A stretch of DNA of 64,000 bases, taken from JACZQZ01 sp046756945 (GTDB lineage: Bacteria; Pseudomonadota; Alphaproteobacteria; Rhodospirillales; 2-02-FULL-58-16). The DNA is taken from the NCBI GenBank assembly GCA_046756945.1, contig JBHHXI010000001.1, positions 1 through 64,000 on the forward strand. Direction: 5' to 3'. This document shows, in pieces, positions 1 to 8,570 of the stretch (position 1 is the first letter of the stretch; each line of letters begins with the position of its first letter). Both the position numbers and the translations under genes were made by a program. The notes beneath the pieces were generated by a model. The model was not told the DNA's origin. It was given only the letters and a program-made list of their open reading frames with translations, and searched no databases.

Positions 1-74
1 ACTCACTTGCACGAATTCGCGCCACCGCCCGGGCGCCCCATGACAACCTTCGGCCGGATTGCTAATGTCGGGGC

Positions 75-944
75 ATGGCCCAGCCGCTTTCCGCGCGTGA
101 ACTTCTCGAGTGGTATGTGGAGGCCGGCGTCGACGAGACCATCGGCGATGCGCCGGTGAACCGCTATCTGGAGCCGCCGGCAATCCGGGCGGCCGCCTCC
201 GCCGCAAAGAATTCGCCGCCCCCGGCGGCGGGGCGGCCCCGGGAGCCGGCGCCGCCGTCCCCCGGCATGGAGGGCACCGCGTCCACCGCGCCCGCCACCG
301 CGCCACCGCGCCCGCCGGCGAAACCGGCGGCGGCGGATCAGGTATTGCAAAGTGCGTGGGCCCTGGCCGCGTCGGCGATGACGGTGGAGGAACTGCACCG
401 TGCCCTGGAGGGGTTCGACGGCTGCGGGCTGAAAAAGACGGCCACCAACCTGGTCCTCGGGGACGGCAATCCGCAGGCCCGCGTCATCCTCATCGGCGAG
501 GCGCCGGGCGCCGAGGAGGACCGCCAGGGCCTGCCCTTCGTCGGCGCCAGCGGCCGGCTTCTCGACCGCATGCTGGGGTCCATCGGGCTGGACCGGACGC
601 AGGTCTACATCTCCAACACCGTGTTCTGGCGGCCGCCGGGAAACCGCAATCCGACGACCATGGAGATGGCCGTCTGCATGCCCTTCGTGGAACGCCTCAT
701 CGAGCTGGTCGACCCGGATATCCTGGTCGCCCTGGGGGGCGCGGCGGCCAAGGTGCTGCTGGCGCAGAACGTCGGCATCGGCAAGCTGCGCGGCCGCTGG
801 TTCGCCTATTCCACGCCGCGCCTGCCGCGCCCGGTGGAGGCGACGGCCCTTTTCCACCCGGCCTATCTTCTGCGCTCGGCGGCGCACAAAGGCGAGGCCT
901 GGCGCGATCTCCTTGAGATTAAACGAAAATTAAACTCTCTGTGA
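75..944 (+). CDS. Uracil-DNA glycosylase, family 4-like
   Basis: Removes uracil from DNA to start base excision repair. The catalytic domain fills the C-terminal two thirds of the 289 residues: the GEAPGAEEDR motif at about 141-150, the WRPPGNRNPT segment near 180 and the HPAYLLRS motif near 262 are typical of family 4. The first 100 residues are Pro/Ala-rich and look disordered. Classical family 4 enzymes bind a 4Fe-4S cluster through four cysteines. Here the first CxxC reads CGLK and the usual KCRPPGNR reads FWRPPGNR, so two ligands are missing; I believe this form is common in Alphaproteobacteria. ATG start with a weak ribosome site. It stands alone on the plus strand. Confidence 0.9.
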   Translation: MAQPLSARELLEWYVEAGVDETIGDAPVNRYLEPPAIRAAASAAKNSPPPAAGRPREPAPPSPGMEGTASTAPATAPPRPPAKPAAADQVLQSAWALAASAMTVEELHRALEGFDGCGLKKTATNLVLGDGNPQARVILIGEAPGAEEDRQGLPFVGASGRLLDRMLGSIGLDRTQVYISNTVFWRPPGNRNPTTMEMAVCMPFVERLIELVDPDILVALGGAAAKVLLAQNVGIGKLRGRWFAYSTPRLPRPVEATALFHPAYLLRSAAHKGEAWRDLLEIKRKLNSL

Positions 945-1077
945 GGGAATATCCGTTCCCGCGCCCGGTATCCGGATGTTCCACCCAGTGGGGGCGATTA
1001 TGGCTGGCCTTGCGGTTGTCCGCCCCCAGGGGATGTTTTATACATAACGTGGGGAACTGGGAGACTTCGTTATTTAT

Positions 1078-2931
1078 TTGATTTCGTCTCGGCGCCTGGC
1101 GTTTTGTGTCCTGGCGCTCGGCTGTGTCGTCCCGGCGGGGGTGCTCGATCCGGCACCGGCCCGGGCCGCCGATACGGCTTCCAGGGAAGGTGCCTCGGCG
1201 GTCGAGGCGGCGTCCCTCGAGCCCGCCGACTCCGACGTTTGGGCGGCGTTGCCGCGAATTCTGTCCGACGAGGACGCCGCCCGTTACCGGCGCATCTTCG
1301 CCTTGCAGGTGGATGGCCGGTGGAAGGCCGCCGACCGCCTTGTCGCCAAGCTGACGGACCCCCTGCTGATGGGCCACGTGCTGGCCCAACGCTACCTGCA
1401 CCCCACCAAGTACCGCACCCGGTACAAGGAGTTGAAGGCGTGGATGGCGAAATACGCCGACCACCCGGATGCCGGGCGCCTGTATAAGCTGGCGCTCAGG
1501 CGGAAGCCCAGGAACTGGCTGAAACCCAAACCGCCGGTCCGCGGGTACCTGTACGGGACCGGCCAATACGCCGTCGGCCAGCCGGGGCCGCCGCCCAGGA
1601 AAGGGCTGACCCGCGCCCAGCGGCGAAAGGTGGTGTCGTACAAGAGGCGGCTCCGCCGGCTGTTGCGCAGCGGCTGGACCAAGGCGGCAAAACGGCTGTT
1701 GGCGACCAAGGAATTGCGGCGGCTGTTCAGCACCGCCGAATACGACCAGGCCCGGGGCCAGCTCGGCGCCCGCTATTTCGCCGACGGCCGCGACGAGTGG
1801 GCCCTGCGCTGGGCCGGCGAGGCGGCCGACCGGTCGGGCCGCTACATTTCCGAAGCCCACTGGACGGCCGGGCTGGCGGCCTGGCGGCTGCGCCGGTATG
1901 ACGACGCCGGACACCACTTCGAGGCGGTGGCGGCCCAGCACGCCGGCTCGCCGTGGATGATCTCGGCGGCGGCCTTCTGGGCGGCGCGCACCCATCTGGT
2001 CAACCGCCGGCCGGAAAAGGTCAACCGCTGGCTGGGCGCGGCCGGGGCCTATCCGCGCACCTTTTACGGCCTGCTGGCGCGCCGGGTGCTCGGACTTCCC
2101 ATGCCGTTCCGCTGGACCGTGCCGCCGCTGGAAACCGGGGCGGTGAAGGCGGTGTCCGCGTCACCGGCCGGCCGGCGGGCGGTGGCCCTGATCCGCATCG
2201 GCGAGAAACGCCGCGCCGAACGCGAGTTGCGCGGCCTGGCCACGCGCTCCAAACCGGGGCTCCAGCGGGTCATCCTGGCGCTGGCCAGCCGTGCCGACAT
2301 GCCGGCCCTGGCCGTGCGCCTGGACGCTTCGCTGTTTCCCCGCGGCGGCGGCTATGACGGGGCCGCCTACCCGATGCCGCGCTGGGTGCCGGAAGGGGGC
2401 TTCCGCGTCGACCGGGCGCTGATCTACGCCCTGATCCGCCAGGAGTCCGGATTCAACCCCGCGGCCAAGAGCTGGGCCGGGGCGCGGGGGCTGATGCAGC
2501 TGATGCCCCGCACGGCCAGCTTCGTCGCCCGCGACCGGCGTTTCCGGGGCAGCAAGCGGCGCACCCTTTTCTCGCCCGGGGTCAATCTGGCGCTCGGGCA
2601 GAAGTACATCGAAATCCTGCTCAAGGACCCGAAGATCAAGGGGGATCTCTTCCTGCTCGCCGCCGCCTGGAACGGGGGGCCCGGCAATCTCAACAAATGG
2701 CGGCGCAGGACCAATCACCTGAACGATCCGCTGTTCTTCATCGAGAGCATCCCGTCCAGGGAAACCCGCATATTCGTCGAGCGGGTGCTGACCAACCTGT
2801 GGATCTACCGCGACCGCCTGCGCCAGCCGCGGCCGTCGCTGGACGCTATTGCCGCCGGGAAGTGGCCGGTCTATACACCCCTGGGCCAGGAACCGATCAT
2901 GGTGGCGCAGCATGGCGAAGATCAAAGGTGA
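1078..2931 (+). CDS. slt: Soluble lytic murein transglycosylase
   Basis: Periplasmic enzyme that cleaves peptidoglycan glycan strands to 1,6-anhydro products. A signal peptide of about 30 residues ending in ARA is followed by a long helical alpha-superhelix region (residues 50-440, many WxxAG/RY repeats) and a C-terminal SLT domain. The catalytic Glu is in [11 protein letters not shown], followed by [10 protein letters not shown] and AAWNGGPGN. At 617 residues the length fits the Slt70 class. The start is TTG; a GGGAG lies about 15 bases upstream, rather far, but the signal peptide begins exactly at this codon and no better in-frame start exists. Its end overlaps the moaB start by 20 bases. 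Confidence 0.9.
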   Translation: MISSRRLAFCVLALGCVVPAGVLDPAPARAADTASREGASAVEAASLEPADSDVWAALPRILSDEDAARYRRIFALQVDGRWKAADRLVAKLTDPLLMGHVLAQRYLHPTKYRTRYKELKAWMAKYADHPDAGRLYKLALRRKPRNWLKPKPPVRGYLYGTGQYAVGQPGPPPRKGLTRAQRRKVVSYKRRLRRLLRSGWTKAAKRLLATKELRRLFSTAEYDQARGQLGARYFADGRDEWALRWAGEAADRSGRYISEAHWTAGLAAWRLRRYDDAGHHFEAVAAQHAGSPWMISAAAFWAARTHLVNRRPEKVNRWLGAAGAYPRTFYGLLARRVLGLPMPFRWTVPPLETGAVKAVSASPAGRRAVALIRIGEKRRAERELRGLATRSKPGLQRVILALASRADMPALAVRLDASLFPRGGGYDGAAYPMPRWVPEGGFRVDRALIYALIRQESGFNPAAKSWAGARGLMQLMPRTASFVARDRRFRGSKRRTLFSPGVNLALGQKYIEILLKDPKIKGDLFLLAAAWNGGPGNLNKWRRRTNHLNDPLFFIESIPSRETRIFVERVLTNLWIYRDRLRQPRPSLDAIAAGKWPVYTPLGQEPIMVAQHGEDQR

Positions 2932-3445
2932 GCGCGCGTTTCTTCCCGTCAACATCGCCGTTCTCACCGTTTCCGACAGCCGCACGCCGGCCACCGACAG
3001 GTCCGGCCGGACGTTGGCCGAGCGCATCGAAAAAGCCGGGCACCGGGTGGCCGCCCGCGACATCGTGCCCGACGAGACCGATGCCGTCATCGCCAGGCTG
3101 AGGGCCTGGATCGCCGATGCGGACATCGACGCGGTGATCGCCACCGGCGGCACCGGGGTGACGGGGCGGGACATCACGCCGGAGGCCTTCCAGGCGGTCT
3201 ATGAGAAGGAGATCCCCGGTTTCGGGGAGCTCTTCCGCTGGCTCAGCTTCCAAAAGATCAAGACGTCGACCATCCAGTCCCGGGCCACGGCCGGGGTCGC
3301 CGGCGGCACCTACCTGTTTGCCCTTCCCGGCTCGCCGGGGGCGTGCCGGGACGCCTGGGACGACATCCTGGTCCACCAGCTCGACAGCCGTTTCAAGCCG
3401 TGCAACTTCGTCGAGCTCATGCCCCGGCTCAAGGAGCGGCTCTAG
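2912..3445 (+). CDS. moaB: Molybdenum cofactor biosynthesis protein B
   Basis: MogA/MoaB-family molybdopterin-binding protein of 177 residues that takes part in adenylation of molybdopterin during molybdenum cofactor assembly. The MoCF-binding fold is shown by AVLTVSDSR near the N-terminus, the [12 protein letters not shown] motif near residue 75-90, and [14 protein letters not shown] near 140. The ATG at 2912 lies inside the end of slt (20-base overlap), which gives the family's usual N-terminus; an in-frame GTG-type extension upstream is not needed. The coupling with slt looks like simple operon packing. A moeB homologue lies near 23.5 kb. Confidence 0.9.
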   Translation: MAKIKGERAFLPVNIAVLTVSDSRTPATDRSGRTLAERIEKAGHRVAARDIVPDETDAVIARLRAWIADADIDAVIATGGTGVTGRDITPEAFQAVYEKEIPGFGELFRWLSFQKIKTSTIQSRATAGVAGGTYLFALPGSPGACRDAWDDILVHQLDSRFKPCNFVELMPRLKERL

Positions 3446-4065
3446 TAGCCCGCGCGTGCTCCGAAACCCCTGCCGGCCCGCCAGCGGGCGAACGCCGCCC
3501 CGTCGTCGATGTCGTCGAGGGTGTCGAGCAGGGCCGCGGTGCGCCCCGGACCCAGGTTGGCAAGGGTATCGGCAAGGGTGAACCCGGTGGACCAGCGGAC
3601 GCCGGCGAAAAGGTCGCCAACCCGCCGCCGCCGGCGCGCGCCGACCAGCCAGTAGCCGCCGTCGGCCGCCGGGCCGAACACCAGGTCGTGCGCCTTGAGC
3701 GCGCGGAAGGCCCCGGCGATATGGCCGCGCCCGATATCGGGGATGTCGGTGCCGATGATGACCGCCGGGCCCGGCGGCAGGGCGTCCAGGACCCGCGCCA
3801 TGCGCCGGCCCAGATCGCCCGTGCCCTGGGGAATGGCCGAACACCAGGGACTGCCGAGGCCCGGCGCGCCGACGGCGCTGTCGGGGGTCACCGCCAGCCA
3901 GCACCGCCAGCGCCGGTCGCGGCCAAGCCGTGTCGTCACCGCGGCCACGGTGTGCCGGTAAAACGCGGACGCGGCGACCAGGCCGATGTCGGCGGCCAGG
4001 CGGCGCTTGACCCGGCCTAAGCGCGGCGCCTTGACGAACAGGACGAGATGGCTGGCCGGTCTCAT
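3442..4065 (-). CDS. DUF2064 glycosyltransferase-like protein (rSAM/selenodomain-associated transferase 1 type)
   Basis: A 207-residue GT-A-like protein. The N-terminal [18 protein letters not shown] and the central IIGTDIPDI and [13 protein letters not shown] motifs are characteristic of the TIGR04282/DUF2064 family. The substrate is not established for the family. The stop codon overlaps the convergent moaB stop by 4 bases. It follows the family 2 glycosyltransferase gene by 14 bases and is almost certainly co-transcribed with it; these two families are commonly found side by side. The start is the ATG at 4065. The reading frame stays open far upstream, but that part is antisense-type shadow. 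Confidence 0.85.
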   Translation of the reverse strand: MRPASHLVLFVKAPRLGRVKRRLAADIGLVAASAFYRHTVAAVTTRLGRDRRWRCWLAVTPDSAVGAPGLGSPWCSAIPQGTGDLGRRMARVLDALPPGPAVIIGTDIPDIGRGHIAGAFRALKAHDLVFGPAADGGYWLVGARRRRRVGDLFAGVRWSTGFTLADTLANLGPGRTAALLDTLDDIDDGAAFARWRAGRGFGARAGY

Positions 4066-4079
4066 GGGGCTCCTTGATA

Positions 4080-4751
4080 TCACCGGTAGATGCGGGCGAT
4101 CAGCTTGGGCGGGACGCCGAGAAAGTACAGGCCCAGGCAGGCGAGATTGCGCAAGGGGCGGGCCACGTATCCGCCGCGGCGGTAGCGTTCGGCCGAGGCG
4201 ACGGCGGCCACGTCCAGGACGACGAGGCGGCGACGCCCGATGCGCCGGACGATGTCCACGTCCTCCATCAGGGGGATGGGTGCGAAGCCGCCGATGTCGT
4301 CGTAGAACCGGCGCCCGATCAACAGCCCCTGGTCCCCGTAGGGCAGGCCAAACGTCGTGCCGCGCCACGCCACCATGCGTTCCAGGCGCCTGGCCGCCGG
4401 CGCCGGATCGTCCAGGGCAAACCGGAAGACCGCCGCCCGCCGGCGGTTGTCGGGCGCCGCGGCGAAGGCGCCGACGGCCTCCGCCCACCCGGGCGCGGGC
4501 ACGGTGTCGGCGTGGAGGAACAGCAGCCACTTCGAGGTGGCGGCCCCGGCCCCGGCGGCCAGTTGCCGGCCCCGCCCGCGGGGCGCATCGACGATGCGTG
4601 CCCCATGGCGCGCCGCCACCTGGCGGGTGGCGTCGGCCGATCCCCCGTCGGCGACGATCACTTCGCCGGCGATGTCGGCCCCGGCGACGGCCTGCAGGGT
4701 TCGTCCCAGGCTGTCGGCGGCCTCGAGCGTCGGGATGACGATGCTGAGCAC
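4080..4751 (-). CDS. Family 2 glycosyltransferase (rSAM/selenodomain-associated transferase 2 type)
   Basis: A 223-residue GT-A glycosyltransferase of the TIGR04283 type. Visible motifs are the nucleotide-binding SIVIPTLEAADSL at the N-terminus, VIVADGGSADAT near 40, LFLHADTVPAPGW (the metal-binding region) near 85, and LMEDVDIVRRI near 165. The GTG at 4751 is chosen because the conserved LSIVIPT begins directly after it. The preceding in-frame sequence runs into the regulatory region of the divergent radical SAM gene. It leads a two-gene operon with the DUF2064 gene. Donor and acceptor are unknown. Confidence 0.85.
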   Translation of the reverse strand: MLSIVIPTLEAADSLGRTLQAVAGADIAGEVIVADGGSADATRQVAARHGARIVDAPRGRGRQLAAGAGAATSKWLLFLHADTVPAPGWAEAVGAFAAAPDNRRRAAVFRFALDDPAPAARRLERMVAWRGTTFGLPYGDQGLLIGRRFYDDIGGFAPIPLMEDVDIVRRIGRRRLVVLDVAAVASAERYRRGGYVARPLRNLACLGLYFLGVPPKLIARIYR

Positions 4752-4835
4752 GGCGGCGCGATTCCTTCCCAGGCTTCGACCGATGCATAGCACACCCCGG
4801 GCACGGACGACACGGACCCACGGGACGGGCCGAAT

Positions 4836-4850
4836 GTTCTTGAAATGTTC
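4836..4850 (+). promoter_or_regulatory. Candidate LexA (SOS) box GTTC-N7-GTTC
   Basis: The two GTTC half-sites at 4836-4839 and 4847-4850 are separated by exactly seven bases, the direct-repeat form known for alphaproteobacterial LexA. The site lies 25 bases before the ATG of the radical SAM gene, in the 124-base region shared with the divergent glycosyltransferase operon. No other copy was noticed by eye in the promoters of this window. Confidence 0.55.
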
Positions 4851-4875
4851 TAACCGTTTCGGATACCCTGTCCCC

Positions 4876-5961
4876 ATGGACGAGCCATTGCCGGCGATGC
4901 CTGTCAAGGGCCGGGGCGCCGTCAGCAACCCGGCCGGGCGCTTCGAGGCGGAGTCCCACCATGCCGTCGACGACGGCTGGGACCTGGACGAAGACCTGCC
5001 GGCGCTTAAGACCACGGTGACCGAGGACACCTGCCGCACCGTCCTGTCGTGGAACGACTCGCCGGACTTAGGCTTCGACCGCTCGATCAACCCCTATCGG
5101 GGCTGCGAGCACGGCTGCGTCTATTGCTACGCCCGGCCCACCCATGCCTTCCTCGGCCTGTCGCCGGGACTGGACTTCGAAACCCGCCTGTTCGCCAAGT
5201 CCGATGCCCCGGCGCTGCTGGAGAACGCGCTGCGCAAGCCGTCGTATCGCTGCCGGACCATCATGCTCGGCGCCAACACCGATCCCTACCAGCCCATTGA
5301 GCGCCACCGCTCGATCACCCGGCGCATCCTCGAGGTGCTGGCGGCCTTCAACCATCCGGTGGCCATCGCCACCAAATCCGCCCTCGTCAGGCGCGACATC
5401 GACATCCTGGCGCCCATGGCGGCCAGGGGGCTGGCGTCGGTCGGCGTCTCCGTCACCACCCTGGACAGGGCGCTGGCGCGGACCCTGGAACCCCGCGCGG
5501 CGACGCCCGCCAGGCGCCTGGAGACCATCCGCGCGCTGGGCGATGCCGGCATCCCCACCCATGTGATGGCGGCGCCGATGATACCGTTCCTCAACGACGC
5601 CGAGCTCGAGCGCATCCTGGAGGCGGCGGCCGGCGCCGGGGCGGCCGGGGCCAACTACATCCTCCTGCGCCTGCCGCTCGAGCTCAAGGGCCTGTTCACC
5701 GAATGGCTGGAGACCCATGCCCCGGGCAAGGCCGGCCACGTGCTCAACCGGCTCCGGGAAAGCCGCGACGGCATGCTGTACGTCTCCGACTTCGCCACCC
5801 GCATGCGCGGCACCGGGGTGCACGCGGAACTGCTGGCCAGGCGCTTCCGCCTGGCGTGCCGGCGCTGGGGACTGGAGAACGCCCGCGCCGCCGGCTTCGG
5901 CCTGGACCGGACGCAGTTCCAGCCGCCGCCAAGGACCGGCGATCAGCTCGCCCTGTTCTAG
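4876..5961 (+). CDS. PA0069-family radical SAM protein (spore photoproduct lyase-like)
   Basis: A 361-residue radical SAM protein. The cluster motif is GCEHGCVYCYARP (CxxxCxxC) near residue 75, preceded by SINPYRGC, with LGANTDPYQPIER and SVTTLDRALARTLEPRA further on; this is the PA0069/Rv2578c family, related to spore photoproduct lyase. The exact reaction is unknown. The ATG at 4876 gives the family's usual N-terminus. A GTTC-N7-GTTC box directly upstream suggests induction by DNA damage, which would fit a repair role; that is inference. The C-terminal end (FQPPPRTGDQLALF) resembles the tail often seen in this family. Confidence 0.85.
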   Translation: MDEPLPAMPVKGRGAVSNPAGRFEAESHHAVDDGWDLDEDLPALKTTVTEDTCRTVLSWNDSPDLGFDRSINPYRGCEHGCVYCYARPTHAFLGLSPGLDFETRLFAKSDAPALLENALRKPSYRCRTIMLGANTDPYQPIERHRSITRRILEVLAAFNHPVAIATKSALVRRDIDILAPMAARGLASVGVSVTTLDRALARTLEPRAATPARRLETIRALGDAGIPTHVMAAPMIPFLNDAELERILEAAAGAGAAGANYILLRLPLELKGLFTEWLETHAPGKAGHVLNRLRESRDGMLYVSDFATRMRGTGVHAELLARRFRLACRRWGLENARAAGFGLDRTQFQPPPRTGDQLALF

Positions 5962-6086
5962 TTCACGGACGTATTACCTGGTGCCGCGAGTGGCGATGTC
6001 CGCGTACAGGTCCACGCCGGTCGACCGTAACGGCCTCGGCGAACGGCCGGGTTTGGCCCTAAACGGGCGTTTACGGCGCCGGGTGC

Positions 6087-6266
6087 TTATTCCCCGGCCC
6101 GCTCGGCCTGCTCGGCCTGTCTGATTCGTTCGGCATCTTCCTTGAGCTTCCTCGCCTGCTCCCGGACCCGCTCCTGGCGTTCGCGCTCCTCCTCTTCGAG
6201 CACCTGCTGGCGTCGCCTCCTGCCTTCCTCGTCGGCGCCGATGAGCTTCTTCAGAGCGTCCAACAT
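6087..6266 (-). CDS. Small highly charged coiled-coil protein (59 aa), unknown
   Basis: I do not recognise this gene. It encodes 59 residues, MLDALKKLIGADEEGRRRRQ and so on, with almost uninterrupted Glu/Arg/Gln repeats from residue 14 onward that predict one long helix or coiled coil. It is supported by a very good ribosome site (AAGGAGG, seven bases before the ATG), an ATG start and a TAA stop. The amphipathic start LDALKKLIG could be a membrane or partner contact. It stands alone between the radical SAM gene and gapR, on the minus strand. No function can be assigned. Confidence 0.6.
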   Translation of the reverse strand: MLDALKKLIGADEEGRRRRQQVLEEEERERQERVREQARKLKEDAERIRQAEQAERAGE

Positions 6267-6629
6267 GCCAACCTCCTTCAGTCGAGTGAACGCAATCAGC
6301 CGCCTCTGCGGCCTCGGTTGCCGTGGAGCCCGTCCGGGTAGTCCCGCGTCAAAAACGAAAGGATGGCTGCCGCGTTCCCAGCCGGACCCCTCCGGTTCCC
6401 GACAAGGTTAGCGCAAGCCAAAAGGCGTGTCCATTGGCGGCCCGTTGCCGGCTCATGGCACCAGGAGGGAGTGCCGAAATGCGCGGATTTTCGACCGCTG
6501 TCGGCGCGAAAGCCGACATCGACGCCCCGCCGCTGAGCCAACTCTCGTCAGGGAACACGGCCTGGCCCGGAACTTGATGGCCTCTCCTGTGCCGCGATGG
6601 AAGCGCGACGGGCCGGCGGCGTGGCGGGA
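6267..6629 (-). other. Intergenic region with one perfect hairpin
   Basis: No convincing gene is seen. The only clear structure is a perfect 7-bp inverted repeat, TGTCGGC (6499-6505) and GCCGACA (6512-6518), around a six-base loop, without a T-tract. The part next to 6266 must hold the promoter of the 59-codon gene. Confidence 0.5.
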
Positions 6630-6872
6630 TCACAGGTCGAGGGCGCGTTTGTAGAGCTCCAGCATCGCCTCCTCTTCGCGCCGGTCGGCCTGGTCGAGGC
6701 GCCTGAGGCGCACGATCTGGCGCACGATCTTGGCGTTGAACCCGGCGCCCTTGGCTTCCGAGTAAACCTCGCGGATGTCGGCGGTGATCGCCGCTTTCTC
6801 TTCCTCCAGACGCTCGATGCGCTCCACGACCGTGCGCAGGCGATCCGCCGCTATGCCGCCGATTTCCGCCAT
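6630..6872 (-). CDS. gapR: GapR-like DUF2312 (UPF0335) DNA-binding protein
   Basis: An 80-residue protein of the DUF2312 family. GapR of Caulobacter binds overtwisted AT-rich DNA ahead of replication and transcription and helps gyrase and topoisomerase IV. The family pattern is clear: VERIERLEEEKAAI, then IREVYSEAKGAGFN, then VRLRRLDQADRREEEAMLELY. The first half is a coiled coil. The ATG at 6872 has GGAG six bases upstream. It is a single-gene unit; the nearest plus-strand gene starts 177 bases away. Family assignment is firm; the physiological role here is by homology. Confidence 0.9.
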   Translation of the reverse strand: MAEIGGIAADRLRTVVERIERLEEEKAAITADIREVYSEAKGAGFNAKIVRQIVRLRRLDQADRREEEAMLELYKRALDL

Positions 6873-7049
6873 TGTCCGCTCCTTTTCCTGCCGGTTCCCG
6901 CGGCCCCCGGGGGGACAAGGGGGGGTGTCGCCCGGACGGCGCAAGATAATCGTCCATGGCGGCGGTGCGCAAGCGCTCGCCGTGCCTCCCCGCATTCGCC
7001 ATCCGGCGACCCCGGACGCGGCCCATGCGCCCCCCATGGGCGGGACGGT

Positions 7050-7415
7050 GTGGCCAAGCCGTTTTCCGTCGCATCCGTTTGCCGGTATATTCTGGAGGCT
7101 ATCGACTATCCGCGGCAGTTCGTCGCCTCCAACACATATTACGGTCCCGACCGCCGGCGCCGGAACGACGCCCCGCCGGCGGAGGAGCGGCGGGTGATGA
7201 AGGAACAGGACATCACCATCGTCTATTCCGCCGACAAGGTGGTGAAGCCCAAGGAGGCGACGGACGTGTGGTACTTCCGCCTGCCCAACGCCCTTAAGGA
7301 CAAGGCCGGCGGCATGGGCACCGGCGGCCCCGGCGCGCTGCCCACCGCGCTGCTCGAGGAGGCGGAAGAGCAGCTTGGGCGGGCGGCCATCGACAAGCAC
7401 ACCATTGCGGCATGA
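7050..7415 (+). CDS. Truncated response-regulator-like protein (receiver C-terminus plus tail)
   Basis: The frame begins VAKPFSVASV and continues to YPRQFVASNTYYGPDRRRRND. This matches the end of CheY-type receiver domains in Rhodospirillales: the conserved Lys-Pro of beta5, helix alpha5, then the GPDRRRR tail. The first 90 or so residues, including the phosphoacceptor Asp, are absent; the upstream 177 bases up to gapR encode no receiver in any frame. From GTG at 7050 the product has 121 residues. An alternative ATG at 7195 (GGAGGAG upstream) would give a 73-residue protein beginning MKEQDITIVYSADK. It may be a remnant, or a small protein that reuses the tail. It converges on the YbdK-type gene, with 18 bases between. 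Confidence 0.5.
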   Translation: MAKPFSVASVCRYILEAIDYPRQFVASNTYYGPDRRRRNDAPPAEERRVMKEQDITIVYSADKVVKPKEATDVWYFRLPNALKDKAGGMGTGGPGALPTALLEEAEEQLGRAAIDKHTIAA

Positions 7416-7433
7416 CGCGGGCAGGCCGGCCGG

Positions 7434-8570
7434 CTAAAGCCCCAGTACCGTATCCTCTATCAGCATGTCGACCACGGCGGCCAGCGCCTCTTCCCGGCTG
7501 GCGCCGGCATTCACGGCGTCCGTGTACGTGGTGAGCTGGCGGTGGGCGCTGGTGCCGCGCCTGATAATTTCGCGGCAATGGCCGACCTCGGTCAAACAGC
7601 CGAAGGCCGTGGCGTCCTCGTCGATCAATTCCAGAAGCTCGTCGACGAGTTCCGCGCAGGGCACCACCTCGCCCTTGCCGAAGTCCACCAGTCCCTCGTC
7701 GAGGCCATAGCGCTGCGCCCGCCAGCGGTTCTCGTTGACCAGCATGGCGGCGTAAATGCGCCAGCGCTGGTTGTTGCGCCTGAGCCGGAAGAGAAAACGG
7801 ACGATGCAGACGAAAAGGGCGGCGATGGCCACGGCGTCCTCGAGGCGCGTGCAGACGTCGGTGATGCGCATCTCCAGGGTCGGGAACCGGGCGCTGGGGC
7901 GCACGTCCCACCACAGCATGGAAGCGTCCTTGATCAGCCCGGCGCCGGTCAGCACGTCCACGTGGCGCTGGTATTCCATGTACGAGGTGAAGCGCTCGGG
8001 AAGGCCGGTGCGCGGCAGCTCGTCAAAGACGCTGAGCCGGTATGATTTCAGCCCCGTGTCCACGCCCCGCCAGAAGGGCGACGACGTGCTGAGCGCCAAC
8101 AGGTGGGGCAGGAAGTAGCCGATCTGGTTCATCAGGTCGATGCGCAGCTCGTCGTCCTCGATGCCCACGTGCACATGCATGCCGCAGATCACCAGCCGCC
8201 GCGCCACGGCCTGCATGTCGCGGGCGAGGACGTTGTAGCGGTCCTTGTCGGTATGGGTCTGTTCCTGCCATTCCGAGAAGGGATGGGTGGAGGCGGCGAT
8301 GGTGGCAAGGCCGCATTCGGCCGCCACCTCGGACACGGTGCGGCGCAGCCGCGCCAGGTCGTCGGCCGCCTGCTGCACGGTCTGGGAAACCCGGGTGCCC
8401 ACCTCGATCTGCGATTTCAGGAACTCGGGCCGAACCAGTCCCTTGATGCGGGCCTCGCATTCCTCGAACATGGCGGCGGGCGGATCGCCGGCCAGGTCGC
8501 GGGTGGCGCGGTCGACGAGCAGGTATTCCTCTTCGATGCCGATGGTGAAGGTGGGTTCGTCGACGGGCAT
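7434..8570 (-). CDS. ybdK: YbdK-type carboxylate-amine ligase (GCS2 family)
   Basis: A 378-residue protein of the glutamate-cysteine ligase 2 family, which joins a glutamate carboxylate to an amine with ATP. The physiological substrate of the YbdK branch is uncertain. Motifs are FTIGIEEEYLLVD at the N-terminus, ASTHPFSEW near 100, CGMHVHVGI near 135 (metal ligands), and MLWWDVRPSARFPTLEMRITD near 225. The length is normal for the family. Its ATG at 8570 directly follows the TAG of the N-formylglutamate amidohydrolase gene with no gap, so the two are translationally coupled. Confidence 0.88.
   Translation of the reverse strand: MPVDEPTFTIGIEEEYLLVDRATRDLAGDPPAAMFEECEARIKGLVRPEFLKSQIEVGTRVSQTVQQAADDLARLRRTVSEVAAECGLATIAASTHPFSEWQEQTHTDKDRYNVLARDMQAVARRLVICGMHVHVGIEDDELRIDLMNQIGYFLPHLLALSTSSPFWRGVDTGLKSYRLSVFDELPRTGLPERFTSYMEYQRHVDVLTGAGLIKDASMLWWDVRPSARFPTLEMRITDVCTRLEDAVAIAALFVCIVRFLFRLRRNNQRWRIYAAMLVNENRWRAQRYGLDEGLVDFGKGEVVPCAELVDELLELIDEDATAFGCLTEVGHCREIIRRGTSAHRQLTTYTDAVNAGASREEALAAVVDMLIEDTVLGL

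Noticed and set aside
1..74. Gene fragment at the left edge
   Set aside because: The short minus-strand frame ends within 12 codons of an ATG and matches nothing; no partial gene can be supported.
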